This document shows, one piece after another, positions 24,415 through 32,106 of a stretch of DNA of 64,000 nt (position 1 is its first letter; each line of letters opens with the position of its first letter). The position numbers and the translations under genes were made by a program. The notes under the pieces are model-generated. The model did not search any database. It saw only the letters and a program-made list of their open reading frames with translations, and was not told the DNA's origin. The DNA is from DASSUW01 sp963740605 (GTDB lineage: Bacteria; Actinomycetota; Thermoleophilia; Solirubrobacterales; Solirubrobacteraceae), in the NCBI GenBank assembly GCA_963740605.1, contig CAVUFC010000002.1:121975-185974 (forward strand). The letters run 5' to 3'.

Positions 24415-25287
24415 GTGCGTGTAGCGGTCACGGGCGCGGCAGGGTTCATCGGCAGCGCGGTCTGCCGCCGGCTGGCGGCCGACGGCGACGAGCCGATCGG
24501 CGTCGATCTCGCGGGCGCCGACCGGCGCGCCGACATCTCGGACGCCGCCGCGACGGTCGCCGCCCTCGGCGGCACCGACGCGGTGATCCACGCCGCGGCA
24601 CTGGTCTCGGAACGCGGGCGGATGGACGACTTCGTGCGGATCAACGTCCGCGGCACCCGCAACGTGCTCGACGCGGCGGGCTCGCGCCGAGCGGTCGTGC
24701 TCGCCTCGGTGGCCGCGTGGGGCTACGAGTTCACGCGCGAGCTCGACGAGGACGCGCTGCCGCGCCCCTGCGGGATCCCCTACATCGACACCAAGGGCGC
24801 CACCGAGATCCTCGCGCTGCGGGCCGGGGCGACCGTGATCCGGCCCGGTGACGTGTACGGGCGCGAGTCGCAGCCGTGGGTCGTCCGGCCGCTGGAGATG
24901 CTGCGGCGCGGCCGGTTCGTCCTGCCCGCACCCGGCGACGGCCTGATCACGCCCGTGTACGTCGACGACCTCGTCGACGCGATCGTGCGCGCGCTGCGCG
25001 AGCCGCGCGCCGCCGGCCGCGCCTACACCGTGTGGGACGGCACATCGGTCACCGCGCGCGAGTTCTTCGGCTACCACGCGCGCTCTCTCGGCCAGGGCGA
25101 GGTCCGCGTCCTTCCGGCGCCGCTGCTGCGCCTCGCGGCGCGGGCGATCGGCGCCGGGCCTGCCGCCGTCACGTTCGTGTCCCGCCGCGCGACATTCCCG
25201 AACACGCGGGCGCGCGAGGAGCTCGGCTGGGAGCCGCGCTTCACCCTCGAGCGCGGCATGGCAGCCTCGCTGGGTGATAGGACCTGA
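24415..25287 (+). CDS. NAD-dependent epimerase/dehydratase (SDR family)
   Basis: 290 residues from GTG. The extended-SDR cofactor motif is VRVAVTGAAGFIGSAVCRRL; DAVIHAAALVSERGRMDDFV and INVRGTRNVLDAAGSR are typical of this class. In place of the usual YxxxK there is CGIPYIDTKGATEILAL (Tyr-x-x-x-Lys as YIDTK), so the active site is present. VIRPGDVYGRESQPW and ITPVYVDDLVDAIVRAL complete the family picture. Substrate is likely a nucleotide sugar or sterol-like alcohol; not determined. The enoyl-CoA hydratase follows after 4 bases. Confidence 0.88.
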   Translation: MRVAVTGAAGFIGSAVCRRLAADGDEPIGVDLAGADRRADISDAAATVAALGGTDAVIHAAALVSERGRMDDFVRINVRGTRNVLDAAGSRRAVVLASVAAWGYEFTRELDEDALPRPCGIPYIDTKGATEILALRAGATVIRPGDVYGRESQPWVVRPLEMLRRGRFVLPAPGDGLITPVYVDDLVDAIVRALREPRAAGRAYTVWDGTSVTAREFFGYHARSLGQGEVRVLPAPLLRLAARAIGAGPAAVTFVSRRATFPNTRAREELGWEPRFTLERGMAASLGDRT

Positions 25288-25291
25288 GGCC

Positions 25292-26077
25292 ATGGAGACC
25301 GTGAAGCTGGACCGGCGGGGCGGCGAGCTGCGGATCACGCTCAACCGCCCCGACGTGATGAACGCCTGGGACAAGCAGTTCGGCCTCGACCTGCTCGCGG
25401 CCGTCGAGCAGGCCGCGAGCGACGACGAGGTCCGCGCCGTGGTCATCACCGGCGCCGGGCGGGCGTTCTCGTCGGGCGCCGACCTGCGCGCCGGCTTCGA
25501 CCCGACGCCGGAGGGCCATCCGGACGTGCAGACCGTGCTGCACGAGCGCTACCACCCGATCATCGTCGGCATCCGCCGGATGCCGAAACCCGTGCTCGCG
25601 GCGGTCAACGGCCCGGCGGTCGGGATCGGCTGCTCGCTGGCGCTGGCCTGCGATCTGATCGTCGCGCGCGAGTCGGCCTACTTCCTGCTCGCATTCGTGA
25701 ACATCGGGCTCGTGCCCGACGGTGGCTCGTCGCTGCTGCTGCCGGAGCGGATCGGCCTCGCCCGGGCGACCGAGATGGCGATGCTCGGCGAGCGCATCGG
25801 CGCCAAGCAGGCGCTCGAGTGGGGACTGGTCAACCGGGTGGCGGCCGACGCCGAGTTCGAGGGCGCGGTGGACGAGCTCGCCGCGCGGCTGGCGGCCGGA
25901 CCGACCGCCTCCTACGCCGGTGCCAAGCGTCAGTTCAACGAATGGCTGTTCGCGCGGATGGACGCGCAGCTCGATCTCGAGGCGTCGATCCAGCAGCAGG
26001 CGGCGGCATCGGGCGACTTCCTGGAGGGCGTCCAGGCGTTCCTCGAGAAGCGGCCGCCGGACTTCAAAGGGCGATGA
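25292..26077 (+). CDS. Enoyl-CoA hydratase/isomerase
   Basis: 261 residues from METVKLDRRGGELRITLNRP. Crotonase-fold marks: VVITGAGRAFSSGADLRAGF (first oxyanion-hole loop), KPVLAAVNGPAVGIGCSLAL (second oxyanion loop) and IGLVPDGGSSLLLPERIGLA with one catalytic acidic position as Asp. The first catalytic Glu of classical hydratases is replaced by Pro/Ala-type residues, so an isomerase or PaaG-like role is possible. A GAGG element precedes the ATG. It lies directly before the cytochrome oxidase genes. Confidence 0.9.
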   Translation: METVKLDRRGGELRITLNRPDVMNAWDKQFGLDLLAAVEQAASDDEVRAVVITGAGRAFSSGADLRAGFDPTPEGHPDVQTVLHERYHPIIVGIRRMPKPVLAAVNGPAVGIGCSLALACDLIVARESAYFLLAFVNIGLVPDGGSSLLLPERIGLARATEMAMLGERIGAKQALEWGLVNRVAADAEFEGAVDELAARLAAGPTASYAGAKRQFNEWLFARMDAQLDLEASIQQQAAASGDFLEGVQAFLEKRPPDFKGR

Positions 26078-26102
26078 CCGGCCGCTTCCCGGCCTCCCGT
26101 CC

Positions 26103-26108
26103 ATATAC
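26103..26108 (+). promoter_or_regulatory. -10 element of the first oxidase operon, leaderless
   Basis: TATACT, one base from the TATAAT consensus, ends 10 bases before the GTG at 26119. It is the main reason for choosing that start over the ATG at 26074. Confidence 0.5.
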
Positions 26109-26118
26109 TGCCGACGCC

Positions 26119-27033
26119 GTGGCTCGTGACCCGTTTAAGACCCGGCGTCGCCTCCGCGTGCTGGCAGTCGCGCTGCCAGCCGCCCTCCTGGCAGGCCTTG
26201 TGCTCTCGCCTGTCGCGTCGGCCGGTTGGTTCCTGCCGGATTCCGCCGGATCGCCCAACGCCGACGGCATCAGGACGCTCTACATCCTGATCGCGCTGGT
26301 CGCGCTGGTCATCTTCATCGCCGTCGAGGGCCTTCTCTTCTACTCGCTGTTCAAGTACCGGGCGCGCAAGGGCAACGTCGCGGCCCAGATCCACGGCAAC
26401 ACGCAGCTGGAGATCGGCTGGACCGTTGGCGCGGCGGTGATCCTGGTCTTCCTCACGGTGTTCACGTTCGTACTGCTCGACGACATCAAGAATCCGGCGC
26501 CGTCGCAGATCGACGCGCAGGGCCAGCCGGTCGCCGCGGCGCATCCGCTGTACGCCTCGACCGACCAGCCACCGGTGCCCGGCGGCAACTCGATGAACAT
26601 CAAGATCATCGGCCAGCAGTACTCGTGGAACTTCCAGTACCCGCGCCTCGACAACAAGCGGGTCTACGCCTACAACGACCTCTACGTCCCGGTCGGCATG
26701 ACCGTGACACTCGACATCGAGTCGGTCGACGTCGCGCACTCGTGGTGGATCCCGCCACTCGGCGGCAAGATGGACGCGATCCCGGGCTATACGAACAAGA
26801 GCTGGTTCCGGATCCCGGTCGACGCGATCCCCGAGGGTCAGGACAGCGTGGTCTACAAGGGGCAGTGCGCCGAGCTGTGCGGGCGTAACCACGCCGACAT
26901 GCTCGCTCGCGTGATCGGCCTGCGGTACGACGATTGGAAGGCCTGGTACGACGGAAAGGCGCAGCAGTTGCAGCAGGCTCAGGACGACGCGGCGGCGGAG
27001 CGCAAGAAGCTCAACGCGGAGGAGGGCCAGTAA
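26119..27033 (+). CDS. ctaC: Cytochrome c oxidase subunit II (A1-type operon)
   Basis: 304 residues from GTG. A signal/first membrane segment (LRVLAVALPAALLAGLVLSP) is followed by two helices (TLYILIALVALVIFIAVEGL and TVGAAVILVFLTVFTFVLL) and a periplasmic cupredoxin domain. Binuclear CuA ligands are visible: His in DVAHSWWIPPLGGKMDAIPG, and CAELCGRNHADM provides two Cys, Glu, His and Met. No cytochrome c domain is fused. The stop TAA shares its last A with the ATG of ctaD. Together with ctaD and ctaB it encodes a terminal oxidase and its heme-modifying enzyme. Confidence 0.95.
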   Translation: MARDPFKTRRRLRVLAVALPAALLAGLVLSPVASAGWFLPDSAGSPNADGIRTLYILIALVALVIFIAVEGLLFYSLFKYRARKGNVAAQIHGNTQLEIGWTVGAAVILVFLTVFTFVLLDDIKNPAPSQIDAQGQPVAAAHPLYASTDQPPVPGGNSMNIKIIGQQYSWNFQYPRLDNKRVYAYNDLYVPVGMTVTLDIESVDVAHSWWIPPLGGKMDAIPGYTNKSWFRIPVDAIPEGQDSVVYKGQCAELCGRNHADMLARVIGLRYDDWKAWYDGKAQQLQQAQDDAAAERKKLNAEEGQ

Positions 27034-28718
27034 TGGCCGTCATCCCCGCCCGCCCCCAGATCATCGCCCACGAGGTCGACAAGCCGCGCCGCGGCTGGAC
27101 CACGTGGCTGACGACCACGGATCACAAGAAGATCGGGATCCTCTACCTCTGCACGGTCCTCGTGTTCTTCGTGCTCGGGGGCGTTGAGGCGCTGCTGATG
27201 CGGATCCAGCTCGGCGTGCCGGAGAACACATTCCTGACGCCCGAGAAGTACAACGAGATCCTCACCATGCACGGGACGACGATGATCTTCCTGGTCATCG
27301 TCCCGGTCTGGGCGGGCTTCGCCAACTACTTCCTGCCGCTGATGATCGGCGCGCGCGACGTCGCGTTCCCGCGCCTGAACGCCTGGTCGTACTGGATGTA
27401 CCTGTTCGGCGGCCTGGCGCTGTATGCGTCGATGTTCTTCACGCCGCCCGAGGCCGGCTGGTTCTCGTACGTCCCGCTGTCGCTGAAGGAGTTCACGCCC
27501 TCCAACGGCCAGGAGGCGTGGATCTACATGGTCCACCTCACCGGCCTGGCGTCGATCCTCGGCGCGATCAACTTCATCGCGACGATCCACAACATGCGCG
27601 CGCCCGGCATGGGCTGGGGCCGCATGCCGCTGTTCGTGTGGACGATCCTGATCTACTCGTACCTGATCGTCCTGGCGCTGACGTCGCTGGCCGCCACGGT
27701 CACGATGCTGCTGCTGGACCGCAACTTCGGGACGAGCTTCTTCAACCCCAACGACGGCGGCTCCGCGCTGCTGTGGCAGCACCTGTTCTGGTTCTTCGGG
27801 CACCCCGAGGTCTACATCCTCGTGCTGCCGGCGTTCGGGGTCTGGTCGGAGGTCATCCCGGTGTTCGCCCGCAAGCCCATCTTCGGCTACAAGGCGATCG
27901 CGGCGGCGACCGCGGCGATCGCCTTCCTCGGCATGCTCGTGTGGGCGCACCACATGTTCGCGACGCCGATGAGCACCGTCGTGCTCGCGTTCTTCATGCT
28001 CTCGAGCTTCCTGATCGCGGTGCCGACGGGCGTGAAGATCTTCAACTGGATCGCGACGCTGTGGCGCGGCACGATCGAGTTCCGGGTGCCGCTGCTGTTC
28101 GCGGTCGGCGGTGTCGGCACGTTCCTGATGGGCGGTATCACCGGCATCTTCCTCGCCGTTTTCCCGGTCGACTGGCAGCTGACTGACACCTACTTCGTCG
28201 TCGCGCACTTCCACTACACGGCGTTCGGCGCCGCTGCCTTCGCGATGATGTCGGCGCTCTACTACTGGTTCCCGAAGATGACCGGCCGGATGCTGTCGGA
28301 GGGCATGGGCAAGGTCTCGTTCTGGCTGTTCCTGATCGGGTTCCACTGGACGTTCCTGATCCAGCACTCGGCGGGCCTAGACGGCATGCCGCGACGGATC
28401 TACGAGTACTCGTCCGACGCCGGCTGGAGCTTCATGAACCTGTTCTCGACGATTGGAGCGTTCATCCTCGCCGGGAGCATCCTGCTGACGATCATCAACG
28501 TCACCCGGTCGTTGAAGCACGGCGCGATCGCCGGGCCGGATCCGTGGAAGGCGAACACGCTCGAGTGGTTCACGCCTTCGCCGCCCCCGGAGAACAACTT
28601 CGACGTGGTCCCGCGCGTGCGTTCGGTCGAGCCGATGAAGGACATCCGCCGGCAGATCGAGCGCCAGTCGGGCGTCCCCCAGAAGTTCGAGGCCGGCAAG
28701 CCGATGGTCAACGCGTAA
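27033..28718 (+). CDS. ctaD: Cytochrome c oxidase subunit I, A1-type
   Basis: 561 residues, about 12 membrane helices. Heme and copper ligands: His in MHGTTMIFLVIVPVWAGFAN, FGHPEVYILVLPAFG (His-Tyr crosslink pair), WAHHMFATP (CuB) and DTYFVVAHFHYTAFG (heme a and a3 His). HPEVY keeps the Glu of the D-channel, so this is an A1-type proton pump, unlike the second copy at 35572. The start overlaps the ctaC stop by one base. No subunit III gene follows; ctaB does. Confidence 0.97.
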   Translation: MAVIPARPQIIAHEVDKPRRGWTTWLTTTDHKKIGILYLCTVLVFFVLGGVEALLMRIQLGVPENTFLTPEKYNEILTMHGTTMIFLVIVPVWAGFANYFLPLMIGARDVAFPRLNAWSYWMYLFGGLALYASMFFTPPEAGWFSYVPLSLKEFTPSNGQEAWIYMVHLTGLASILGAINFIATIHNMRAPGMGWGRMPLFVWTILIYSYLIVLALTSLAATVTMLLLDRNFGTSFFNPNDGGSALLWQHLFWFFGHPEVYILVLPAFGVWSEVIPVFARKPIFGYKAIAAATAAIAFLGMLVWAHHMFATPMSTVVLAFFMLSSFLIAVPTGVKIFNWIATLWRGTIEFRVPLLFAVGGVGTFLMGGITGIFLAVFPVDWQLTDTYFVVAHFHYTAFGAAAFAMMSALYYWFPKMTGRMLSEGMGKVSFWLFLIGFHWTFLIQHSAGLDGMPRRIYEYSSDAGWSFMNLFSTIGAFILAGSILLTIINVTRSLKHGAIAGPDPWKANTLEWFTPSPPPENNFDVVPRVRSVEPMKDIRRQIERQSGVPQKFEAGKPMVNA

Positions 28719-29627
28719 ATGGAAGCCTCGCGCGCGACCACGACGACGGCTGTCGAGCTCGGCGGTGTCCGCCAGGTCGTGGCCGACTACGTCACGCTGA
28801 CCAAGCCGAAGGTGCAGCTGCTGCTGCTACTGACGACGGTCACGACGATGTACGTCGCCGGCGACCCGTCGGTCTCGCTCGTGCTGCTCACGCTGCTCGG
28901 CGGGTCGCTGTCGGCCGGTGGCGCGGCCGCGGTCAACCACTACTGGGATCGCGACATCGACGCCCAGATGCCGCGCACCGCCAACCGCCCGGTCCCGTCC
29001 GGCCGGATCTCACCGCGGGCGGCGCTGCTGTACGGGCTCGTGCTGCAGGTCCTGTCGTTCGCGCTGCTCGCCACGACCGTGAACACGCTGGCCGCCTGCC
29101 TGGCCCTGTCCGGATTCCTCGGCTACGTCTTCATCTACACGATCTGGCTCAAGCGCCGGTCGCCGCAGAACATCGTCATCGGCGGCGCCGCGGGAGCCGT
29201 CCCGCCGCTCGTCGGCTGGGCGGCCGTGACCGGCGGGCTCGACCCGGCGGCCCTGTACCTGTTCGCGATCGTCTTCTACTGGACCCCTCCGCACTTCTGG
29301 GCGCTGTCGCTGCTGATGAAGAAGGAGTACGAGCGCGTCGGCGTGCCGATGATGCCCGTGGTCCACGGCGAGAAGGAGACCCGCCGCCAGATCGTGCTCT
29401 ACACGATCCTGCTCAGCGTCTTGACCCTCCTGCCGGTCGTCTTCGGCTTCTTCGGCTGGCTCTACGGCGCCATCGCGCTCGGCCTCGGCACGGCCTTCCT
29501 GGTCCTCGCGCTGCGGCTCCAGCGCCGCGCCGACCGCGCCAGCGCGCTCCGCACCTACCTCTTCTCGCTGGCCTACCTCGCGGTGCTGTTCGCCGCGATG
29601 GTGGCTGACGCGCGCCTGATCTCCTAG
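28719..29627 (+). CDS. ctaB: Protoheme IX farnesyltransferase (heme O synthase)
   Basis: 302 residues, about eight helices. UbiA-superfamily signatures: LTKPKVQLLLLLTTVTTMY, the first Asp-rich motif NHYWDRDIDAQMPRTANRPV and the second region YTIWLKRRSPQNIVIGGAAG plus FYWTPPHFWALSLLMKKEYE. It attaches farnesyl to heme b for use in the oxidases encoded on both sides. The ATG follows the ctaD stop directly. Confidence 0.96.
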   Translation: MEASRATTTTAVELGGVRQVVADYVTLTKPKVQLLLLLTTVTTMYVAGDPSVSLVLLTLLGGSLSAGGAAAVNHYWDRDIDAQMPRTANRPVPSGRISPRAALLYGLVLQVLSFALLATTVNTLAACLALSGFLGYVFIYTIWLKRRSPQNIVIGGAAGAVPPLVGWAAVTGGLDPAALYLFAIVFYWTPPHFWALSLLMKKEYERVGVPMMPVVHGEKETRRQIVLYTILLSVLTLLPVVFGFFGWLYGAIALGLGTAFLVLALRLQRRADRASALRTYLFSLAYLAVLFAAMVADARLIS

Positions 29628-29652
29628 CTCCGCGCGGTCTCCAGCCCCTGCG

Positions 29653-29786
29653 AACTGCGGCTGGGTGGGGAGGCTGAGTTGTGTGCCTGGTCGGCGTCCC
29701 TGGCGCCTTTTGCTTCCTATGGGAGTAAAAAGCGCCAGGGACCGCGAACGCGGTCGGCTCCCTCGCCTCCCCACCCAGCCGCAGTT
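29653..29786. repeat. Nested inverted repeat (MITE-like or double terminator)
   Basis: Outer arms of 22 perfectly matching bases lie at 29653-29674 and 29765-29786 (core CTGCGGCTGGGTGGGGAG). Inside, a second pair of 11-base arms (29696-29706 and 29732-29742, GTCCCTGGCGC) extends into a CTTTT/AAAAG and CTTCC/GGGAG hairpin. The whole 134-bp unit sits between the convergent ends of ctaB and the rsbX-like gene. It could be a non-autonomous transposable element or an elaborate bidirectional terminator. No target duplication is obvious. Confidence 0.75.
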
Positions 29787-29794
29787 GACGTTCG

Positions 29795-30418
29795 TCAGGG
29801 CCGCGCCGGAGGCCCGAGATACCGGACGACCACGGCCAGCGCGTCGTCGGTGCCCTTGCCGTGCCGCTCCAGGATCCGCTCGGCGAGCTGCTGGGCCGGC
29901 ATCCCCGACTCGATCGAGGCCGAGTAGTCGGCAGCGACGCCGTCGGTCGCGAGCACGACCGCGTCGCCCGGCTCGAGCGGGATCGTCCCCACGCGGACGC
30001 GCGGGAGGTTGTAGCCGACCACGCCGCCGAGGACGACCGGGGAGTCGAAGCGTGCGGTCGGGTCGTCGCCCGCCCGCATGAACCGGGCCTCGACGTTGCC
30101 GACCCCCGTCCACCGCATCGCCCGCTCCGCGAGGTCGAACCACGCGAGCGTCATGACCGCGCCGCGGGTGTGGCGGAGCTCCTGATGCACCGAGTCGAGC
30201 AGCTGCTGGGGCGGGAACTCGACCCGATCGTGCAGAACCCGCCCGGCCGCCTCGGCGGCGTCGGCGGCGGCATCGCCGTGTCCGAGGCCGTCGATCACGG
30301 CGACGAGCCCGCCCTCGGCTCGAGGTGCGAACACCGCGAGGTCGCCGGAGCGTCCCTCTCCTTCGTGCGCAAGCCCCGCCACGCCGCGCTCGAGAACCAG
30401 CGGCCATGTTCCGGTCAT
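29795..30418 (-). CDS. rsbX: RsbX-like PP2C (SpoIIE-type) phosphatase
   Basis: 207 residues. PP2C metal-site motifs: GGLVAVIDGLGHGDAAADAA near residue 40, AVVLATDGVAADY in the middle and GTDDALAVVVRYL at the end. It is a small stand-alone phosphatase without regulatory domains, as RsbX is. In stressosomes RsbX removes phosphate from RsbR/RsbS to reset the complex. The start overlaps the rsbT stop (ATGA), making it the last gene of the rsb operon. Confidence 0.88.
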   Translation of the reverse strand: MTGTWPLVLERGVAGLAHEGEGRSGDLAVFAPRAEGGLVAVIDGLGHGDAAADAAEAAGRVLHDRVEFPPQQLLDSVHQELRHTRGAVMTLAWFDLAERAMRWTGVGNVEARFMRAGDDPTARFDSPVVLGGVVGYNLPRVRVGTIPLEPGDAVVLATDGVAADYSASIESGMPAQQLAERILERHGKGTDDALAVVVRYLGPPARP

Positions 30419-30843
30419 GCTGCGCGTGCGTTCGGTCGCGCCCACATCACGAGCGTGACCGTCGTCCCCTGTCCCGGAGCCGTCTCGATGTGGAAATCGT
30501 CGACCAGCCGCCGGGCGCCGGGCAAGCCCAGCCCCAGGCCCCCGCCGCTGGTGTAGCCGTCCTGGAGCGCGAGCTCGATGTTCTCGATGCCCGGGCCCTG
30601 GTCGCGAGCGATCACCTGGATCCCGGTTCGGCCGCGATCGTCGCGGACCACGCTGAGCAGCACCTCGCCGCGGGTGGCGTACGTGGTGATGTTGCGCGCG
30701 ACCTCGGAGATCGCCGTGGCGAGCAGCGTCTGATCGGTGCTGGTGAGCTCCAGCTGGCCGGCCATCTCGCGGGCCTGCTGGCGGGCCGTGACTACGTCGG
30801 CGTCGGATTCGATCGGGATGACCGACTGCGGCTCATCCGCCAC
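30415..30843 (-). CDS. rsbT: Anti-sigma-type serine kinase RsbT
   Basis: 142 residues. It has the GHKL kinase fold: N-box AISEVARNITTYAT, G1 IARDQGPGIENIEL and G2 TSGGGLGLGLPGARRLVDDF. RsbT phosphorylates RsbS and RsbR under stress, leaves the stressosome and switches on RsbU. The gene overlaps rsbS by 11 bases and rsbX by 4, indicating tight co-translation. Confidence 0.92.
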   Translation of the reverse strand: MADEPQSVIPIESDADVVTARQQAREMAGQLELTSTDQTLLATAISEVARNITTYATRGEVLLSVVRDDRGRTGIQVIARDQGPGIENIELALQDGYTSGGGLGLGLPGARRLVDDFHIETAPGQGTTVTLVMWARPNARAA

Positions 30844-31207
30844 CGTCGCCGGCCTCCTTCCGGGGCCGCTGGAGCAGCGCCAGCCCCTCCTCGAGGTCGA
30901 GGGCCGTCGAGACGTCCTCGAAGCTCATGCCGAGCTGCACCATCGCGAACGCGACCTCGGGCTGGATGCCGACAATCACCGTCTCCGCGCCGCGCAGACG
31001 GGTCATGCGCGAGATGCCCTGGAGGGAGCGCGAGACGAACGAATCCATGACGTCGAGCGCCGTGACGTCGACGATGATCCCCCGGGAGCGGTGGCGCGTG
31101 ACCTGGGCCATCACGTCGTCGCGCAGCTGCAGGACGTCGGTGTCGGTCAGCGCCGCCTGGATCGTGGCGATCAGGAACGGCCCCTGCTTGAGGATCGGGA
31201 CGGCCAC
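30833..31207 (-). CDS. rsbS: Stressosome scaffold RsbS (STAS domain)
   Basis: 124 residues, a single STAS domain: MAVPILKQGPFLIATIQAAL, GIIVDVTALDVMDSFVSRSL and ETVIVGIQPEVAFAMVQLGM. The Ser in VMDSFVSR is the position phosphorylated by RsbT in characterised systems. It overlaps rsbR by one base (ATG/TGA at 31207) and rsbT by 11. Confidence 0.93.
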   Translation of the reverse strand: MAVPILKQGPFLIATIQAALTDTDVLQLRDDVMAQVTRHRSRGIIVDVTALDVMDSFVSRSLQGISRMTRLRGAETVIVGIQPEVAFAMVQLGMSFEDVSTALDLEEGLALLQRPRKEAGDGGG

Positions 31208-32106
31208 TACTGCATCGGCACCGCGTCGAGCCCCGGCGTCTCCATCGAGACCTGGTAGCCGAGCAGGCGCTCTGCCTCCTCGATGCCGCCCTGGAGGTCG
31301 CCGACCGCGTTGACCTTCGAGAGGTCGACGCCGAGCGTGACCAGCGTCTGCGCGATCTCCGGCGACAGGCCGGTGATGATCACGCTGGCGCCCATCAGCC
31401 GCGAGGCGTCGACGGTCTGCACGAGGTGGTTCGCCACCGTCGAGTCGATCGTCGGCACACCGGTGATGTCGATGACGACGACACGGGCACGGTTCGCGCG
31501 GATGCCGCGCAGCAGCTGCTCGGTGAGCTGGCGGGCGCGCTGGCCGTCGAGCACACCGATGATCGGGAGGATGAGCAGGCGCTCGCGGACCTGGAGGACC
31601 GGGGTCGAGAGCTCGCGGATCGCCTCCTGCTGCTGGCGGATGACGCGCTCGCGCTCCTGGACGAAGTTGACGCCCACGGTGTTGGCGATCCGGTTCGCCG
31701 CCGGCTCGTACGCGTCGAGCACCTTGTTCAGGTAGTCGAAGTCGGTCTGGTACTTCTGGAACAGCGACCGGGCCAGCACGTCGCGCAGCAGGAGCACGAT
31801 GCCGAGCACCTCGTCGGTCTCGACCCCACGCGGGATGATGCGCTCGGACAGGTTGCGCGCGTAGTCCTGCAGCGCCTCGACCGAGCCGGTCTCGAGCACC
31901 TCGACGTAGTTGTCGTAGACGGAGGTGGCCTCGGAGAAGATCTCCTCCTGCGTCAGCGCGGTCAGCAGCCGCGCCTCACCGATGCGCCGCGCCCACTCCT
32001 GGCGCAGCTGCGTCCGGTTGGCACGCAGATGCGCCACGAGCTCGCTGAGCAGGTCGGCATTGGACGCCGCATGTCCGTCCGTGGCCGTATCCGTCGGGTC
32101 AGCCAT
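31207..32106 (-). CDS. rsbR: Stressosome sensor/co-antagonist RsbR
   Basis: 299 residues. The N-terminal half (to about 155) is the helical sensor-type domain (RTQLRQEWARRIGEARLLTA, VETDEVLGIVLLLRDVLA), followed by a linker helix VQERERVIRQQQEAIRELST. The C-terminal STAS domain is VLQVRERLLILPIIGVLDGQ, then VVVIDITGVPTIDSTVANHL and SVIITGLSPEIAQTLVTLGV. By comparison with B. subtilis RsbRA as I remember it, the site matching T205 is Ser (DST) and the site matching T171 is Gly (LDGQRA), so regulation by phosphorylation may differ. Its ATG overlaps the rsbU end by 8 bases. Confidence 0.92.
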   Translation of the reverse strand: MADPTDTATDGHAASNADLLSELVAHLRANRTQLRQEWARRIGEARLLTALTQEEIFSEATSVYDNYVEVLETGSVEALQDYARNLSERIIPRGVETDEVLGIVLLLRDVLARSLFQKYQTDFDYLNKVLDAYEPAANRIANTVGVNFVQERERVIRQQQEAIRELSTPVLQVRERLLILPIIGVLDGQRARQLTEQLLRGIRANRARVVVIDITGVPTIDSTVANHLVQTVDASRLMGASVIITGLSPEIAQTLVTLGVDLSKVNAVGDLQGGIEEAERLLGYQVSMETPGLDAVPMQ

